Shown in pieces: positions 49,078 to 57,786 of a DNA stretch of 64,000 bases; within the stretch, counting starts at the first letter, position 1; each line of letters starts with the position of its first letter. The translations under genes were made by a program, and so were the position numbers. Source of the stretch: Streptomyces sp. NBC_00239 (GTDB taxonomy: Bacteria; Actinomycetota; Actinomycetes; Streptomycetales; Streptomycetaceae); assembly GCF_036194065.1 (NCBI RefSeq), contig NZ_CP108095.1, forward strand, positions 4,650,001 through 4,714,000, read 5' to 3'. Below the pieces are notes generated by a model. It searched no databases and was not told the DNA's origin. It was given only the letters and a program-made list of their open reading frames with translations.

Positions 49078-50025
49078 ATGGCGCGCGTGTTTCCGGAAGG
49101 ACGACTGGTCTACGGGATGCAGCTCCCGGTCCAGTCGCAGAGTTCCATCTACGCCGAACCCTGGGAGGCCGCCGCCTCACCGGCCGACCTGTCGGCCATC
49201 GCGCAGGCCGCCGACCGCGCCGGCTTCGGCTACCTCGCCTCCTGTGACCACGTCGCGATCCCGCGACGCCTCGCCGGGGCGATGAGCACCGTCTGGTACG
49301 ACCCGGTGGCCACCCTCGCCTACCTGGCCGCGGTCACCGACCGCGTCCGCCTGCTCAGCCACGTCGCGATCGTGGCGCTGCGCCACCCGCTGCTCAGCGC
49401 CAAGCAGTACGCGACCCTCGACCACCTCAGCGGCGGCCGGCTGATCCTCGGGGTCGGCGCCGGGCACGTGCAGGAGGAGTTCGAGGTGCTCGGCGTGGAC
49501 TTCGAGCGGCGCGGCGCGGTGCTCGACGAGTGCCTCGACGCGCTGCGGGCCGCGCTCGGACCGGAGGAGTTCCCGGAGTTCGAGGGCGCCCGGTTCGCCT
49601 TCAAGGACCTGGGGCAGCTCCCGCGCCCCGCGCAGCAGCGCGTACCGGTGTGGGTGGGCGGCTCGTCGCCGGCCGCCGTGCGCCGGGCCGCCGTACGCGG
49701 CGACGGCTGGCTCCCGCAGGGCGACCCGCGCGACAAGCTGCCCGCCCAGATCGCCCGGATCCGGCAGTTGCGCGCCGAGGCCGGCATCGAGGAGCCCGTC
49801 GAGATCGGCGCGATCACCGAGGCGCTGTACGTGGGGGAGCCCGGCTGGGACACCGGCCGCCGCACCCTGACCGGCAAGCCGGAGGCGCTCGCCGAGTCGC
49901 TGCGCGGGTACGCGGCGCTGGGCGTGGACCAGATCCAGGTCCGCTTCCGCAGCCGCGACCGGGCCGAACTCGTCGATCAGATCACCGCGTTCGGGGTCGA
50001 AGTGGCCCCCCACCTCAACGACTAG
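49078..50025 (+). CDS. LLM-class F420-dependent oxidoreductase
   Basis: 315 aa luciferase-like TIM barrel from ATG 49078. GFGYLASCDHVAIPRRLAG near residue 45, LLSHVAIVALRHPLLSAKQY near 95, LDHLSGGRLILGVGAGHVQEEF near 115 and VPVWVGGSSPAAVRRAAVRG near 195 are the F420/FMN-contact motifs of the TIGR03619-like group. Such enzymes use F420 to oxidise or reduce alcohols, enoyl or keto groups. Two operators precede it and an SDR follows 72 bp on, so both belong to the regulon. Confidence 0.88.
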   Translation: MARVFPEGRLVYGMQLPVQSQSSIYAEPWEAAASPADLSAIAQAADRAGFGYLASCDHVAIPRRLAGAMSTVWYDPVATLAYLAAVTDRVRLLSHVAIVALRHPLLSAKQYATLDHLSGGRLILGVGAGHVQEEFEVLGVDFERRGAVLDECLDALRAALGPEEFPEFEGARFAFKDLGQLPRPAQQRVPVWVGGSSPAAVRRAAVRGDGWLPQGDPRDKLPAQIARIRQLRAEAGIEEPVEIGAITEALYVGEPGWDTGRRTLTGKPEALAESLRGYAALGVDQIQVRFRSRDRAELVDQITAFGVEVAPHLND

Positions 50026-50027
50026 AC

Positions 50028-50058
50028 GACCACCGACCACCGACCACCGACCACCGGC
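50028..50058 (+). repeat. GACCACC heptamer repeats
   Basis: Four to five units of GACCACC/CGACCAC between the LLM stop and the SDR ribosome site; short tandem repeat, no visible function. Confidence 0.8.
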
Positions 50059-50097
50059 CGACGGTCGGCGGGCGACGTACGAGTAGGGGACAACGAC

Positions 50098-50883
50098 ATG
50101 GGCAAGCTGGACGGACGCGTCGTGGTCATCACCGGGGCGGCGCGCGGTCAGGGCGAGCAGGAGGCCCGGCTCTTCGCCGCCGAGGGCGCCAGGGTGCTGC
50201 TCGGTGACGTACTGGACGAGCAGGGCGCGGCGGTCGCCAAGGAGCTGGGCGAGGACCGGGCCCGGTACGTGCACCTGGACGTGAGCAGCGAAGCGGACTG
50301 GGCGGCGGCCGTCGCCGCGGCCAAGGAGTCCTTCGGGAAGGTCGACGGGCTGGTCAACAACGCCGGGATCCTGCGCTTCAACGAGCTGGTCTCGACCCCG
50401 CTGGCGGAGTTCCAGCAGCTGATCCAGGTCAACCAGGTGGGTTCCTTCCTCGGGATCAAGACCGTGGCCCCCGAGATCGAGGCGGCCGGCGGCGGCACGA
50501 TCGTCAACACCTCCTCCTACACCGGCCTGACCGGCATGGCGTTCGTGGGCGCGTACGCGGCGACCAAGGCGGCCATCGTGGGCCTGACGCGGGTGGCGGC
50601 GCTGGAACTGGCCGCGAAGGGGATCCGGGTCAACGCCATGTGCCCGGGGGCCGTGGACACCCCGATGGCGAACCCGGCGCTGCTGGACCCCGACGGGCCG
50701 TCCGCCGAGGCGACGGAGGCGATGGCGGAGCTGTACGGGCGGGTGGTGCCGATGGGGCGGGCGGGCGAGGCCGTGGAGGTGGCCCGGCTGGCCCTGTTCC
50801 TGAGCAGCGCGGACTCCTCGTACATCACCGGCCAGCCCTTCGTGATCGACGGCGGCTGGATGGCCGGCGTGAGCATCCTCTGA
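50098..50883 (+). CDS. SDR, 3-alpha/20-beta-hydroxysteroid dehydrogenase-like
   Basis: 261 aa from ATG 50098. NAD motif TGAARGQGEQEA near residue 14, NNAG near 87, Ser in NTSSYTG and catalytic YAATK near residue 155, with GDVLDEQGAAVAKELGEDRA and YVHLDVSSEADW typical of the bacterial 3-alpha/20-beta-HSD (FabG3/Rv2002-like) group. It oxidises or reduces a secondary hydroxyl, possibly on a polycyclic or terpenoid compound. It is between two LLM enzymes and is probably co-transcribed with the first. Confidence 0.87.
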   Translation: MGKLDGRVVVITGAARGQGEQEARLFAAEGARVLLGDVLDEQGAAVAKELGEDRARYVHLDVSSEADWAAAVAAAKESFGKVDGLVNNAGILRFNELVSTPLAEFQQLIQVNQVGSFLGIKTVAPEIEAAGGGTIVNTSSYTGLTGMAFVGAYAATKAAIVGLTRVAALELAAKGIRVNAMCPGAVDTPMANPALLDPDGPSAEATEAMAELYGRVVPMGRAGEAVEVARLALFLSSADSSYITGQPFVIDGGWMAGVSIL

Positions 50884-50913
50884 CGGGATCCCCGACGCTG
50901 CACCGACGGGTTT

Positions 50914-50928
50914 CTGACGACTCATCAG
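50914..50928. promoter_or_regulatory. Regulon operator 14
   Basis: CTGACGACTCATCAG, one arm mismatch, between the SDR stop and the second LLM gene; 60 bp upstream of operator 15. Confidence 0.7.
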
Positions 50929-50973
50929 GTATTGACGTCGCGCACGCCCGATGGAACAGTCGACTCATCAAAT

Positions 50974-50988
50974 CTGACGATGCGTCAG
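50974..50988. promoter_or_regulatory. Regulon operator 15, perfect palindrome
   Basis: CTGACGATGCGTCAG, perfect arms, 23 nt upstream of the LLM start at 51012. Confidence 0.75.
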
Positions 50989-51011
50989 AAATCAAAGGAC
51001 GGTGAACTCCC

Positions 51012-52139
51012 TTGGAATTCGGGCTCTTCGTGCAGGGATACGTGCCTGAGGCGCGGTCCAAGGTCGACCCCGAGGCAGAGCACAAGGCGCTGGTCGAGGA
51101 GACCGAGTACGTCATCCAGGCCGACAAGTCCGGCTTCAAATACGCCTGGGCCTCCGAGCACCACTTCCTGGAGGAGTACTCGCACCTCTCGGCGAACGAG
51201 GTCTTCCTCGCCTACCTCGCGCACGCCACCGAGCGCATCCACCTCGGCTCCGGCATCTTCAACCCGCTCGCCCCGGTGAACCACCCGGTCAAGGTGGCCG
51301 AGAAGGTCACCATGCTCGACCACCTCTCCAAGGGCCGCTTCGAGTTCGGCACCGGCCGCGGCGCGGGCAGCCACGAGATCCTCGGCTTCCTGCCCGGCAT
51401 CACGGACATGAACGCCACCAAGGAGATCTGGGAGGAGACCATCGCCGAGTTCCCCAAGATGTTCCTCCAGGAGGAGTACGAGGGGTTCCAGGGCAAGCAC
51501 TGGTCGCTGCCGCCGCGCAAGATCTTCCCCAAGCCGTACGGGAAGGCCCACCCGGCCATGTGGTACGCCGCCGGGTCCCCCTCCTCGTACGCCATGGCCG
51601 CGAAGAAGGGCCTCGGCGTCCTCGGCTTCAGCGTCCAGAAGGTCTCCGACATGGAGTGGGTGCTGGAGCAGTACAAGACGGCGATCCAGGAGGCGAAGGC
51701 GATCGGGGCCTTCGTCAACGACAACGTCATGGTCACCTCGACCGCGATCTGTGCCGAGACGCACGACAAGGCGGTGGAGATCGCGGTCAACGCGAACATG
51801 AACCGCTTCCAGTCGCTGGTCTTCCGCTACCACGACACGTTCCCGCGGCCCGAGGCGATTCCGCAGTGGCCCGAGACGCTGCCCGAGTACAACGCGGAGA
51901 TCATCGAACTCCTCATCGCCGAGGAACTGCTGATCTGCGGTGACCCGTCGGAGGTGCGGGCGCAGTGCAAGCGGTGGGAGCAGGCCGGTGCCGACCAGCT
52001 GTCCTTCGGACTGCCGACCGGGGTCTCGTACGAGGACACGATGACCACGATCAAGCTGATCGGTGAGCACGTGATCCCTGAGATCGACACGGATCCGGTC
52101 CACCGGACGACGCGCTTCCGCGAGGCCGCGGGGTCCTGA
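51012..52139 (+). CDS. LLM-class flavin/F420-dependent oxidoreductase
   Basis: 375 aa from TTG 51012 (AAAGGACGGTGA upstream). Luciferase-like barrel: EFGLFVQGYVPEARS, KYAWASEHHFLEEYS near residue 43 (EHH motif), LDHLSKGRFEFGTGRGAGSH near 105, AHPAMWYAAGSPSSYAMAAK near 178. The EHHF motif resembles bacterial luciferase/alkanal-monooxygenase-like enzymes, so FMN or F420 are both possible cofactors. It has its own pair of operators and is a strong regulon member. It is followed by repeat cluster D. Confidence 0.87.
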   Translation: MEFGLFVQGYVPEARSKVDPEAEHKALVEETEYVIQADKSGFKYAWASEHHFLEEYSHLSANEVFLAYLAHATERIHLGSGIFNPLAPVNHPVKVAEKVTMLDHLSKGRFEFGTGRGAGSHEILGFLPGITDMNATKEIWEETIAEFPKMFLQEEYEGFQGKHWSLPPRKIFPKPYGKAHPAMWYAAGSPSSYAMAAKKGLGVLGFSVQKVSDMEWVLEQYKTAIQEAKAIGAFVNDNVMVTSTAICAETHDKAVEIAVNANMNRFQSLVFRYHDTFPRPEAIPQWPETLPEYNAEIIELLIAEELLICGDPSEVRAQCKRWEQAGADQLSFGLPTGVSYEDTMTTIKLIGEHVIPEIDTDPVHRTTRFREAAGS

Positions 52140-52737
52140 CCCCCTTGACCGGGGCGGCGCCTTCCCGGACCGCCGTCCCGACCGGCCCGGGTGCGGCAGC
52201 GGCCTGCCCCCACCCGGGCCACGCCCCGACCTCCCCGGGGGCCGCAACCCCCGCCCCCCACCGACGCCCCGGACCGTGTGCGCTGCGTGTGGCAGTTCCA
52301 GCCTTGCCGGTGCCCTCGGGTGCAACACGCCAGCCCCTCCGGCGTTTGAGGAGCGGGTCCGGGCAGGGCCCGCTGCCCGGCGCCAGCCGGGTTGCTTGGG
52401 GCTCCGCCCCAAACCCCGCGCCCCAGGGCACCGGCGAGGCTGGAGGTTGCGCCCCAGGGCACCGGCGAGGCTGGAGGTTGCGCCCCAGGGCACCGGCGAG
52501 GCTGGAGGTTGCGCCCCAGGGCACCGGCGAGCTGGAGGTGCGCCACGGGCAGTCGGCGAGCTGGAGGTGCGCCTCGGGCAGCCGGTGAGGCTGAGGTGCG
52601 CCTCGGGCAGCCCGCGAGGCTGGAGGTGCGCGACGGGCAGAAGGTGCCCACGGCCAGCCCGCGAGGCAGAGGGTGCGCTGCGATCGGCCGCGGGGTCGGG
52701 GCCGGCGGGGAAACAGACAGTCGTATGAAGGGACGTC
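52140..52737. repeat. Intergenic repeat cluster D with four 31-bp tandem units
   Basis: TTTGAGGAGCGGGTCCGGGC and GGGGCTCCGCCCC modules at 52330-52415, then four units of exactly 31 bp (GCCCCAGGGCACCGGCGAGG...) starting at 52420, 52451, 52482 and 52513, then decayed GAGCTGGAGGTGCGCC units to about 52640. The promoter of the next gene must lie in the last 100 bp. No operator palindrome is seen here. Confidence 0.8.
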
Positions 52738-54480
52738 ATGCTTGACCACCTGATCGTGGGGGCCACCGTCGTGGACGGCACCGGCGCCCCCGCCCGCGTC
52801 GCAGACATCGGCCTGCGCGACGGCCGAATAGCCGCGATAGCGGCACCCGGCACCCTCACCCCCGAGGACGCCGTGACCGCCGAGGACGCCACCGGCCTGG
52901 TCGTGTGCCCCGGCTTCGTCGACCCCCACACGCACTACGACGCCCAGCTGTTCTGGGACCCGTACGCCACCCCGTCCATGAACCACGGCGTGACCACCGT
53001 CGCCGGCGGCAACTGCGGTTTCACCCTGGCGCCCCTCAACCCGGCCCGCCCCGAGGACGCCGACTACACCCGCCGCATGATGAGCAAGGTCGAGGGCATG
53101 GCCCTCGCCGCGCTGGAAGAGGGCGTCGACTGGTCCTGGCACACCTTCGGCGAGTACCTCGACGCCCTGGAGGGGCGGATCGCCGTCAACGCCGGCTTCA
53201 TGGTCGGCCACTGCGCCCTGCGCCGCCACGTCATGGGCGAGGCCGCGACCGGCGGTCGGCCGACCGCCGAGCAGATGGAGCAGATGCTCGCCCTGCTCCA
53301 CGACGCGATGGCGGCCGGCGCGTGGGGGCTGTCCACCACCCAGTCCTCGACGCACTCCGACGGCGCCGGCGCCCCCGTCGCCTCCCGGCACGCCGAGCCC
53401 GCCGAGCTCCTCGCGCTGTCCCGCGCGGTCGGCGAGCACGAGGGCACCCAGCTGGAGGCGATCGTCGCGGGCTGCCTGGACCAGTTCTCGGACGACGAGA
53501 TCGACCTGTTCGTGGAGATGAGCGCGGCCGCCGGCCGCCCCCTGAACTGGAACGTCCTCACCATCGACGCCGCCGTCCCCGAACGCGTACCGCGCCAGCT
53601 CGTGCCGAGCGAGCGGGCCCGCAAGGCCGGCGGCCGGATCGTCGCCCTGACCATGCCGATCCTCACCCCCATGAACATGTCGCTCGGCACCTTCTGCGCC
53701 CTCAACCTCATCCCCGGCTGGGGCGAGGTCCTCGGCCTGCCCGTGCCGGAGCGGATCGCCCGGCTCCGCGACCCGTCCGTACGGGCGGAACTGCTGCGCC
53801 GCGCCGACAGCAAGGAGGCGGGCGTCTTCCGCCGCCTCGCGAACTTCGGCCGGTACGTCATCGGCGACACGTACAGCGCGGCGAACGAGGGCCTGTCCGG
53901 CCGGGTCGTCAACGACATCGCGGCCGAGCGCGGCCAGGACCCCTTCCAGTGCCTGGTCGAGATCTGCGCCAACGACGAGCTGCGCACCGTGCTGTGGCCG
54001 ATGCCCACCGACAACGACACGGACAGCTGGGCGCTGCGCGCCGAGACCTGGCAGCACGAGGACGTCATGCTCGGCGGCTCGGACGCCGGCGCGCACCTGG
54101 ACCGGATGTGCGGCGCCCCGTACACGACCCGGTTCCTCGGGGACTGTCTGCGCGGCCGCAAGCTGGTGCCGCTGGAGCGGGCGGTGCAGATGCTCACCGA
54201 CGACCCGGCGCGGCTCTTCGGGCTGCGCGAGCGCGGCCGGATCGCCGAGGGCTGGCACGCGGACCTGGTGCTCTTCGATCCGGAGCGGATCGAGGCCGGG
54301 CCCGCGACCCTCGTGCACGACCTGCCGGGGGACAGCCCGCGGCTGGACGCGAAGGCGATCGGGATCGTCTCGGTCCGCGTCAACGGCGTGGAGACGATCC
54401 GCGACGACCGGGTGACGGGCGCGGTGCCGGGGACGGTGCTGCGGTCGGGCCGCGACACGAGGACGGTGAGCACGCGATGA
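52738..54480 (+). CDS. N-acyl-D-amino-acid deacylase-like amidohydrolase
   Basis: 580 aa from ATG 52738. Composite-domain amidohydrolase: MLDHLIVGATVVDGTGAPARVADIGLRDGR at the start is the beta-sandwich half, the HxH metal pair is DPHTHYD near residue 64, followed by GVTTVAGGNCGFT near 84, HCALRRHVMG near 160, GGSDAGAHLDRMCGA near 445 and a C-terminal GRIAEGWHADLVLFDPERIE. D-aminoacylase/dihydroorotase-type enzymes cleave amides, but relatives in lipid clusters are uncharacterised. It overlaps the aldehyde dehydrogenase (ATGA). No regulon operator precedes it. Confidence 0.85.
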   Translation: MLDHLIVGATVVDGTGAPARVADIGLRDGRIAAIAAPGTLTPEDAVTAEDATGLVVCPGFVDPHTHYDAQLFWDPYATPSMNHGVTTVAGGNCGFTLAPLNPARPEDADYTRRMMSKVEGMALAALEEGVDWSWHTFGEYLDALEGRIAVNAGFMVGHCALRRHVMGEAATGGRPTAEQMEQMLALLHDAMAAGAWGLSTTQSSTHSDGAGAPVASRHAEPAELLALSRAVGEHEGTQLEAIVAGCLDQFSDDEIDLFVEMSAAAGRPLNWNVLTIDAAVPERVPRQLVPSERARKAGGRIVALTMPILTPMNMSLGTFCALNLIPGWGEVLGLPVPERIARLRDPSVRAELLRRADSKEAGVFRRLANFGRYVIGDTYSAANEGLSGRVVNDIAAERGQDPFQCLVEICANDELRTVLWPMPTDNDTDSWALRAETWQHEDVMLGGSDAGAHLDRMCGAPYTTRFLGDCLRGRKLVPLERAVQMLTDDPARLFGLRERGRIAEGWHADLVLFDPERIEAGPATLVHDLPGDSPRLDAKAIGIVSVRVNGVETIRDDRVTGAVPGTVLRSGRDTRTVSTR

Positions 54481-55961
54481 ACGACGGCAGCGACGCCGGC
54501 ACCGGCGAGCAGCGCCTCTACATCGGCGGGGAGTGGGCCGCCCCGGCCCGCGGCCACTACGAGGTGGTCAATCCGGCCGACGAGTCGGTGGTGGGGCTCG
54601 CCCCGGAGGCCTCCCGCGAGCAGGTGTACGAGGCGGCGGCCGCGGCCCGTGACGCCTTCGAGGGCTGGTCGCGTACGAGGCCGGAGGAGCGGGCCGCGAT
54701 CCTGGACCGGGCCGCGGACATCATGCAGCGCGAGTTCGAGCCGTGGGCGCGGCTCGCGCAGGCGGAGAGCGGCGCTACCACCGCCATCGCCCGCGGCATG
54801 CAGGTCAACGTGGGGGTGACCCGGTTCCGGCGGTACGCGAAGGGCGCCCTGGAGCCGGTCGAGCGCGGGCTGCCGCCGCAGGTCACCGAGGCCGGCCCGA
54901 TGGGGCGGGCGAGCGTGCTGGGCGCGCTGGAGGTGCGCCAGCCGGTCGGCGTGGTCACCTGCATCACCTCGTACAACAACCCGTGGGCGAATCCGGCGGG
55001 CAAGGTGGCGCCGGCGTTGGCGATGGGGAACACGGTGGTGGTGAAGCCGGCGCCGCAGGATCCGCTGTCGGTGTTCAGGATGGCGGCGGCCCTGGCGGAG
55101 GCGGGCGTCCCGGCGGGCGTGGTCAACGTGGTGTCGGGGCGGGACGTGGCGGTCGGCGAGGCCGCGGTCGACTCCCCGGACGTGGACATGGTCAGCTTCA
55201 CCGGCTCGACCGGGGTCGGGCAGCGGATCGCGGAGGTCTGCGGCCGCTCGATGAAGCGGCAGCTGATGGAGCTGGGCGGCAAGGGCGCGGCCGTCGTCTT
55301 CGACGACGCCGATCTCGACGCGGCCATGATGGGCATCGGCACGACCTTCTCCTTCTACTCCGGGCAGATCTGCACGGCCCCCACCCGGGTGCTCGCCCAG
55401 CGCGGGATCTACGAACAGCTGCTGGAGAAGCTCACCGGCTACCTCGGCTTCATGAAGGTCGGCGATCCGACGGTGCAGGGCACGGTGGTCGGGCCGGTGA
55501 TCTCGGCCGCGCACCGGGACCGCGTCGAGTCGTACGTCGAGCTGGGGCGGAAGGAGGGCGCCCGGGTGGTGGCGGGCGGCGAGCGCCCGGTCGTCGGCGA
55601 CGGCCGCGGCTTCTACGTGGCGCCGACGCTGCTCGCGGACTGCACCAACGACATGCGGGTGGTCCGGGAGGAGATCTTCGGGCCGGTGGTCGTGGTGGTG
55701 CCCTTCGACGACGAGGAGCAGGCCGTGGCGCTGGCCAACGACAGCGACTACGGGCTGCTCAGCTACGTGTGGTCGGGGGACGTGGCGCGGGCCTTCCGGG
55801 TGGCGCGGCGGCTGCGGTCCGGCGGGGTCGGCGTGAACACGATCGGCCGGAACATGGAGGCGCCGTTCGGCGGATTCAAGCGCAGCGGGGTCGGACGGGA
55901 CGTGGGCTCGTACGCGCTGCACGCGTACAGCGAGATCCAGTCGATCGTCTGGCCGGGCTGA
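54477..55961 (+). CDS. Aldehyde dehydrogenase
   Basis: 494 aa from ATG 54477, overlapping the previous stop. Family motifs: TSYNNPWANPAGKVAPALAM near residue 163, VVVKPAPQDPLSVF, FTGSTGVGQRIAEV near 240, catalytic Glu in MELGGKGAAVVF near 263, and the nucleophile Cys in SGQICTAPT near 297. EEIFGPVVVVVPF and PFGGFKRSGVGRD follow. NAD(P)-dependent oxidation of an aldehyde to an acid. Coupled translation with the amidohydrolase suggests that the amidohydrolase product, or a further product, is an aldehyde. Confidence 0.92.
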   Translation: MNDGSDAGTGEQRLYIGGEWAAPARGHYEVVNPADESVVGLAPEASREQVYEAAAAARDAFEGWSRTRPEERAAILDRAADIMQREFEPWARLAQAESGATTAIARGMQVNVGVTRFRRYAKGALEPVERGLPPQVTEAGPMGRASVLGALEVRQPVGVVTCITSYNNPWANPAGKVAPALAMGNTVVVKPAPQDPLSVFRMAAALAEAGVPAGVVNVVSGRDVAVGEAAVDSPDVDMVSFTGSTGVGQRIAEVCGRSMKRQLMELGGKGAAVVFDDADLDAAMMGIGTTFSFYSGQICTAPTRVLAQRGIYEQLLEKLTGYLGFMKVGDPTVQGTVVGPVISAAHRDRVESYVELGRKEGARVVAGGERPVVGDGRGFYVAPTLLADCTNDMRVVREEIFGPVVVVVPFDDEEQAVALANDSDYGLLSYVWSGDVARAFRVARRLRSGGVGVNTIGRNMEAPFGGFKRSGVGRDVGSYALHAYSEIQSIVWPG

Positions 55962-56223
55962 GCAAGGGATCCGACGGTTCGGCCCGTGCCTTTGAAATGT
56001 TGCGCGGGAAAGATTTGAAACGGGCAAAACGGGCATGCATGCGGTTTCCGCAAGGTGGAATGTCGGCTCCGGGCCCGCCGAAACGATGATCGGCGGGCTC
56101 GTGAACCTTGCATTGCGAGTGAGTTAAGTCTCTTGCCCTCAGGATTCGAAGGGATTTCGCGAGTCCGATATCCGGACTTCAGACCTCCGGATGCTGAATG
56201 CGCAGCACCTACCGTCCTGTTCC

Positions 56224-57786
56224 ATGACTCAGCTGGACGTCCGGCCCCCGGCCGGAGACACGGTAAGCGGCGTCGCCGAGGGCGGCGACATCCGCGGCAA
56301 GGGCCTCGGCAAGGGCTCCGTGGGCCTCGTGGGCAGTGCCGTCATCGGCATCTCCACCGTCGCCCCCGTCTACTGCCTCACCTCGACCCTCGGGTCCACC
56401 GCCGGCGAGGTCGGCGTCCAGATGCCCGCCGTCTTCCTCGCGGGCTTCCTCCCGATGCTGCTGGTGGCCTTCGCCTACCGCGAGCTCAACAAGGCCATGC
56501 CGGACTGCGGCACCTCCTTCACCTGGACGGTCAAGGCCTTCGGCCCCCGCCTCGGCTGGATGTGCGGCTGGGGCCTGGTGATCGCGACGATCATCGTGCT
56601 CTCGAACCTGGCGGGCGTCGCCACCTCGTACTTCTGGCTGCTGCTCGGCGAGATCACGAACAATCCGTCGATCGCGGCCCTGGACGACAACAAACTCGTC
56701 CACATCGCGACCTGCCTCACCCTGATCGCCGCCGCCACCGCGATCAGCTACCGCGGAATGACCGCCACCAAGGGCGTCCAGTACGCGCTGGTCGGCCTCC
56801 AGCTCGCGGTCCTCGCCATCTTCGTCGCGATGGCCTTCCAGAAGGCGTCGGCCGGTTCCTTCGACACCGGCCTGGACTTCTCCTGGTCCTGGATGAACCC
56901 CTTCGCGGTCGAGTCCATGGCGGCCTTCACCGCCGGACTCTCGCTCTCGATCTTCATGTACTGGGGCTGGGACGCGTGCCTGGCCACCAACGAGGAGACC
57001 ACCGGCTCGGCGAAGACCCCCGGCCGCGCCTCGCTCATCGCGATGGTCGTCCTGGTCGGCTCGTACCTGGCCACCGGTGTCGCCGCGCAGATGGCCGTCG
57101 GCTCCGGCGGCAAGGGCCTGGGCCTCGCCAACCCCGACACCTCCGACAACGTCTTCGCGGCGCTGGCCGGACCCGTGATGGGCCCGGTGCTCGGCATCAC
57201 GCTCTTCGTGGCCGTGCTGGCCTCCGCGACCGCCTCGCTCCAGACGACCTTCATCCCGGTGGCCCGTACGGTGCTGGCGATGTCCACGTACGAGGCGCTG
57301 CCGCCGTCGTACGCGAAGGTCCACCCGCGCTTCAAGACGCCGGGGCGGGCCACGGTGATGGCGGGTGTCGCGACCGGTCTCTTCTACACGGTCATGACGC
57401 TGGTCAGCGAGAACGTCCTCACGGACACGATCTTCGCGCTCGGCCTGATGATCTGCTTCTACTACTCGCTGACGGCCTTCGCCTGCGCGTGGTACTTCCG
57501 CAAGGAGCTGACCCGCTCCGGCCGAGACCTGCTCTTCAAGGGCGTCTTCCCGGTCCTGGGCGGCCTGCTCCTCGCCGCCGTCTTCTTCAAGACCCTCTTC
57601 GACATGTGGGACCCGGCGTACGGGTCGGGCTCCACGGTGCTCGGGGTCGGCAGCGTCTTCATCATCGGCGTGGGCCTGCTGGCCCTCGGCCTGATCATCA
57701 TGATCATCACGGAACGCCGCAGCCCTGCCTTCTTCCGGGGCGAAGTCCTCACCAAGGAAACCCCCGCCCTGGTGGTCGAAGACTGA
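56224..57786 (+). CDS. APC-family amino-acid/amine permease
   Basis: 520 aa from ATG 56224 (earlier GTG/ATG at 56191 would add 11 residues). About 12 membrane segments: SVGLVGSAVIGISTVAPVYC near 40, LGWMCGWGLVIATIIVLSNL, FMYWGWDACLATNEETTGSA near 245, LASATASLQTTFIPVARTVL near 345. The conserved GWDACLATNEETTG and TSFTWTVKAFGPRLGW fit APC/AAT-type transporters. It would import an amino acid or amine. It sits 262 bp after the aldehyde dehydrogenase and could supply substrates to the amidohydrolase/ALDH pair (inference from position). Confidence 0.88.
   Translation: MTQLDVRPPAGDTVSGVAEGGDIRGKGLGKGSVGLVGSAVIGISTVAPVYCLTSTLGSTAGEVGVQMPAVFLAGFLPMLLVAFAYRELNKAMPDCGTSFTWTVKAFGPRLGWMCGWGLVIATIIVLSNLAGVATSYFWLLLGEITNNPSIAALDDNKLVHIATCLTLIAAATAISYRGMTATKGVQYALVGLQLAVLAIFVAMAFQKASAGSFDTGLDFSWSWMNPFAVESMAAFTAGLSLSIFMYWGWDACLATNEETTGSAKTPGRASLIAMVVLVGSYLATGVAAQMAVGSGGKGLGLANPDTSDNVFAALAGPVMGPVLGITLFVAVLASATASLQTTFIPVARTVLAMSTYEALPPSYAKVHPRFKTPGRATVMAGVATGLFYTVMTLVSENVLTDTIFALGLMICFYYSLTAFACAWYFRKELTRSGRDLLFKGVFPVLGGLLLAAVFFKTLFDMWDPAYGSGSTVLGVGSVFIIGVGLLALGLIIMIITERRSPAFFRGEVLTKETPALVVED

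Noticed and set aside
52420..52543. CRISPR-like array (31-bp periodicity)
   Set aside because: The whole 31-bp unit repeats without unique spacers and no cas genes are present; it is part of the intergenic repeat family.
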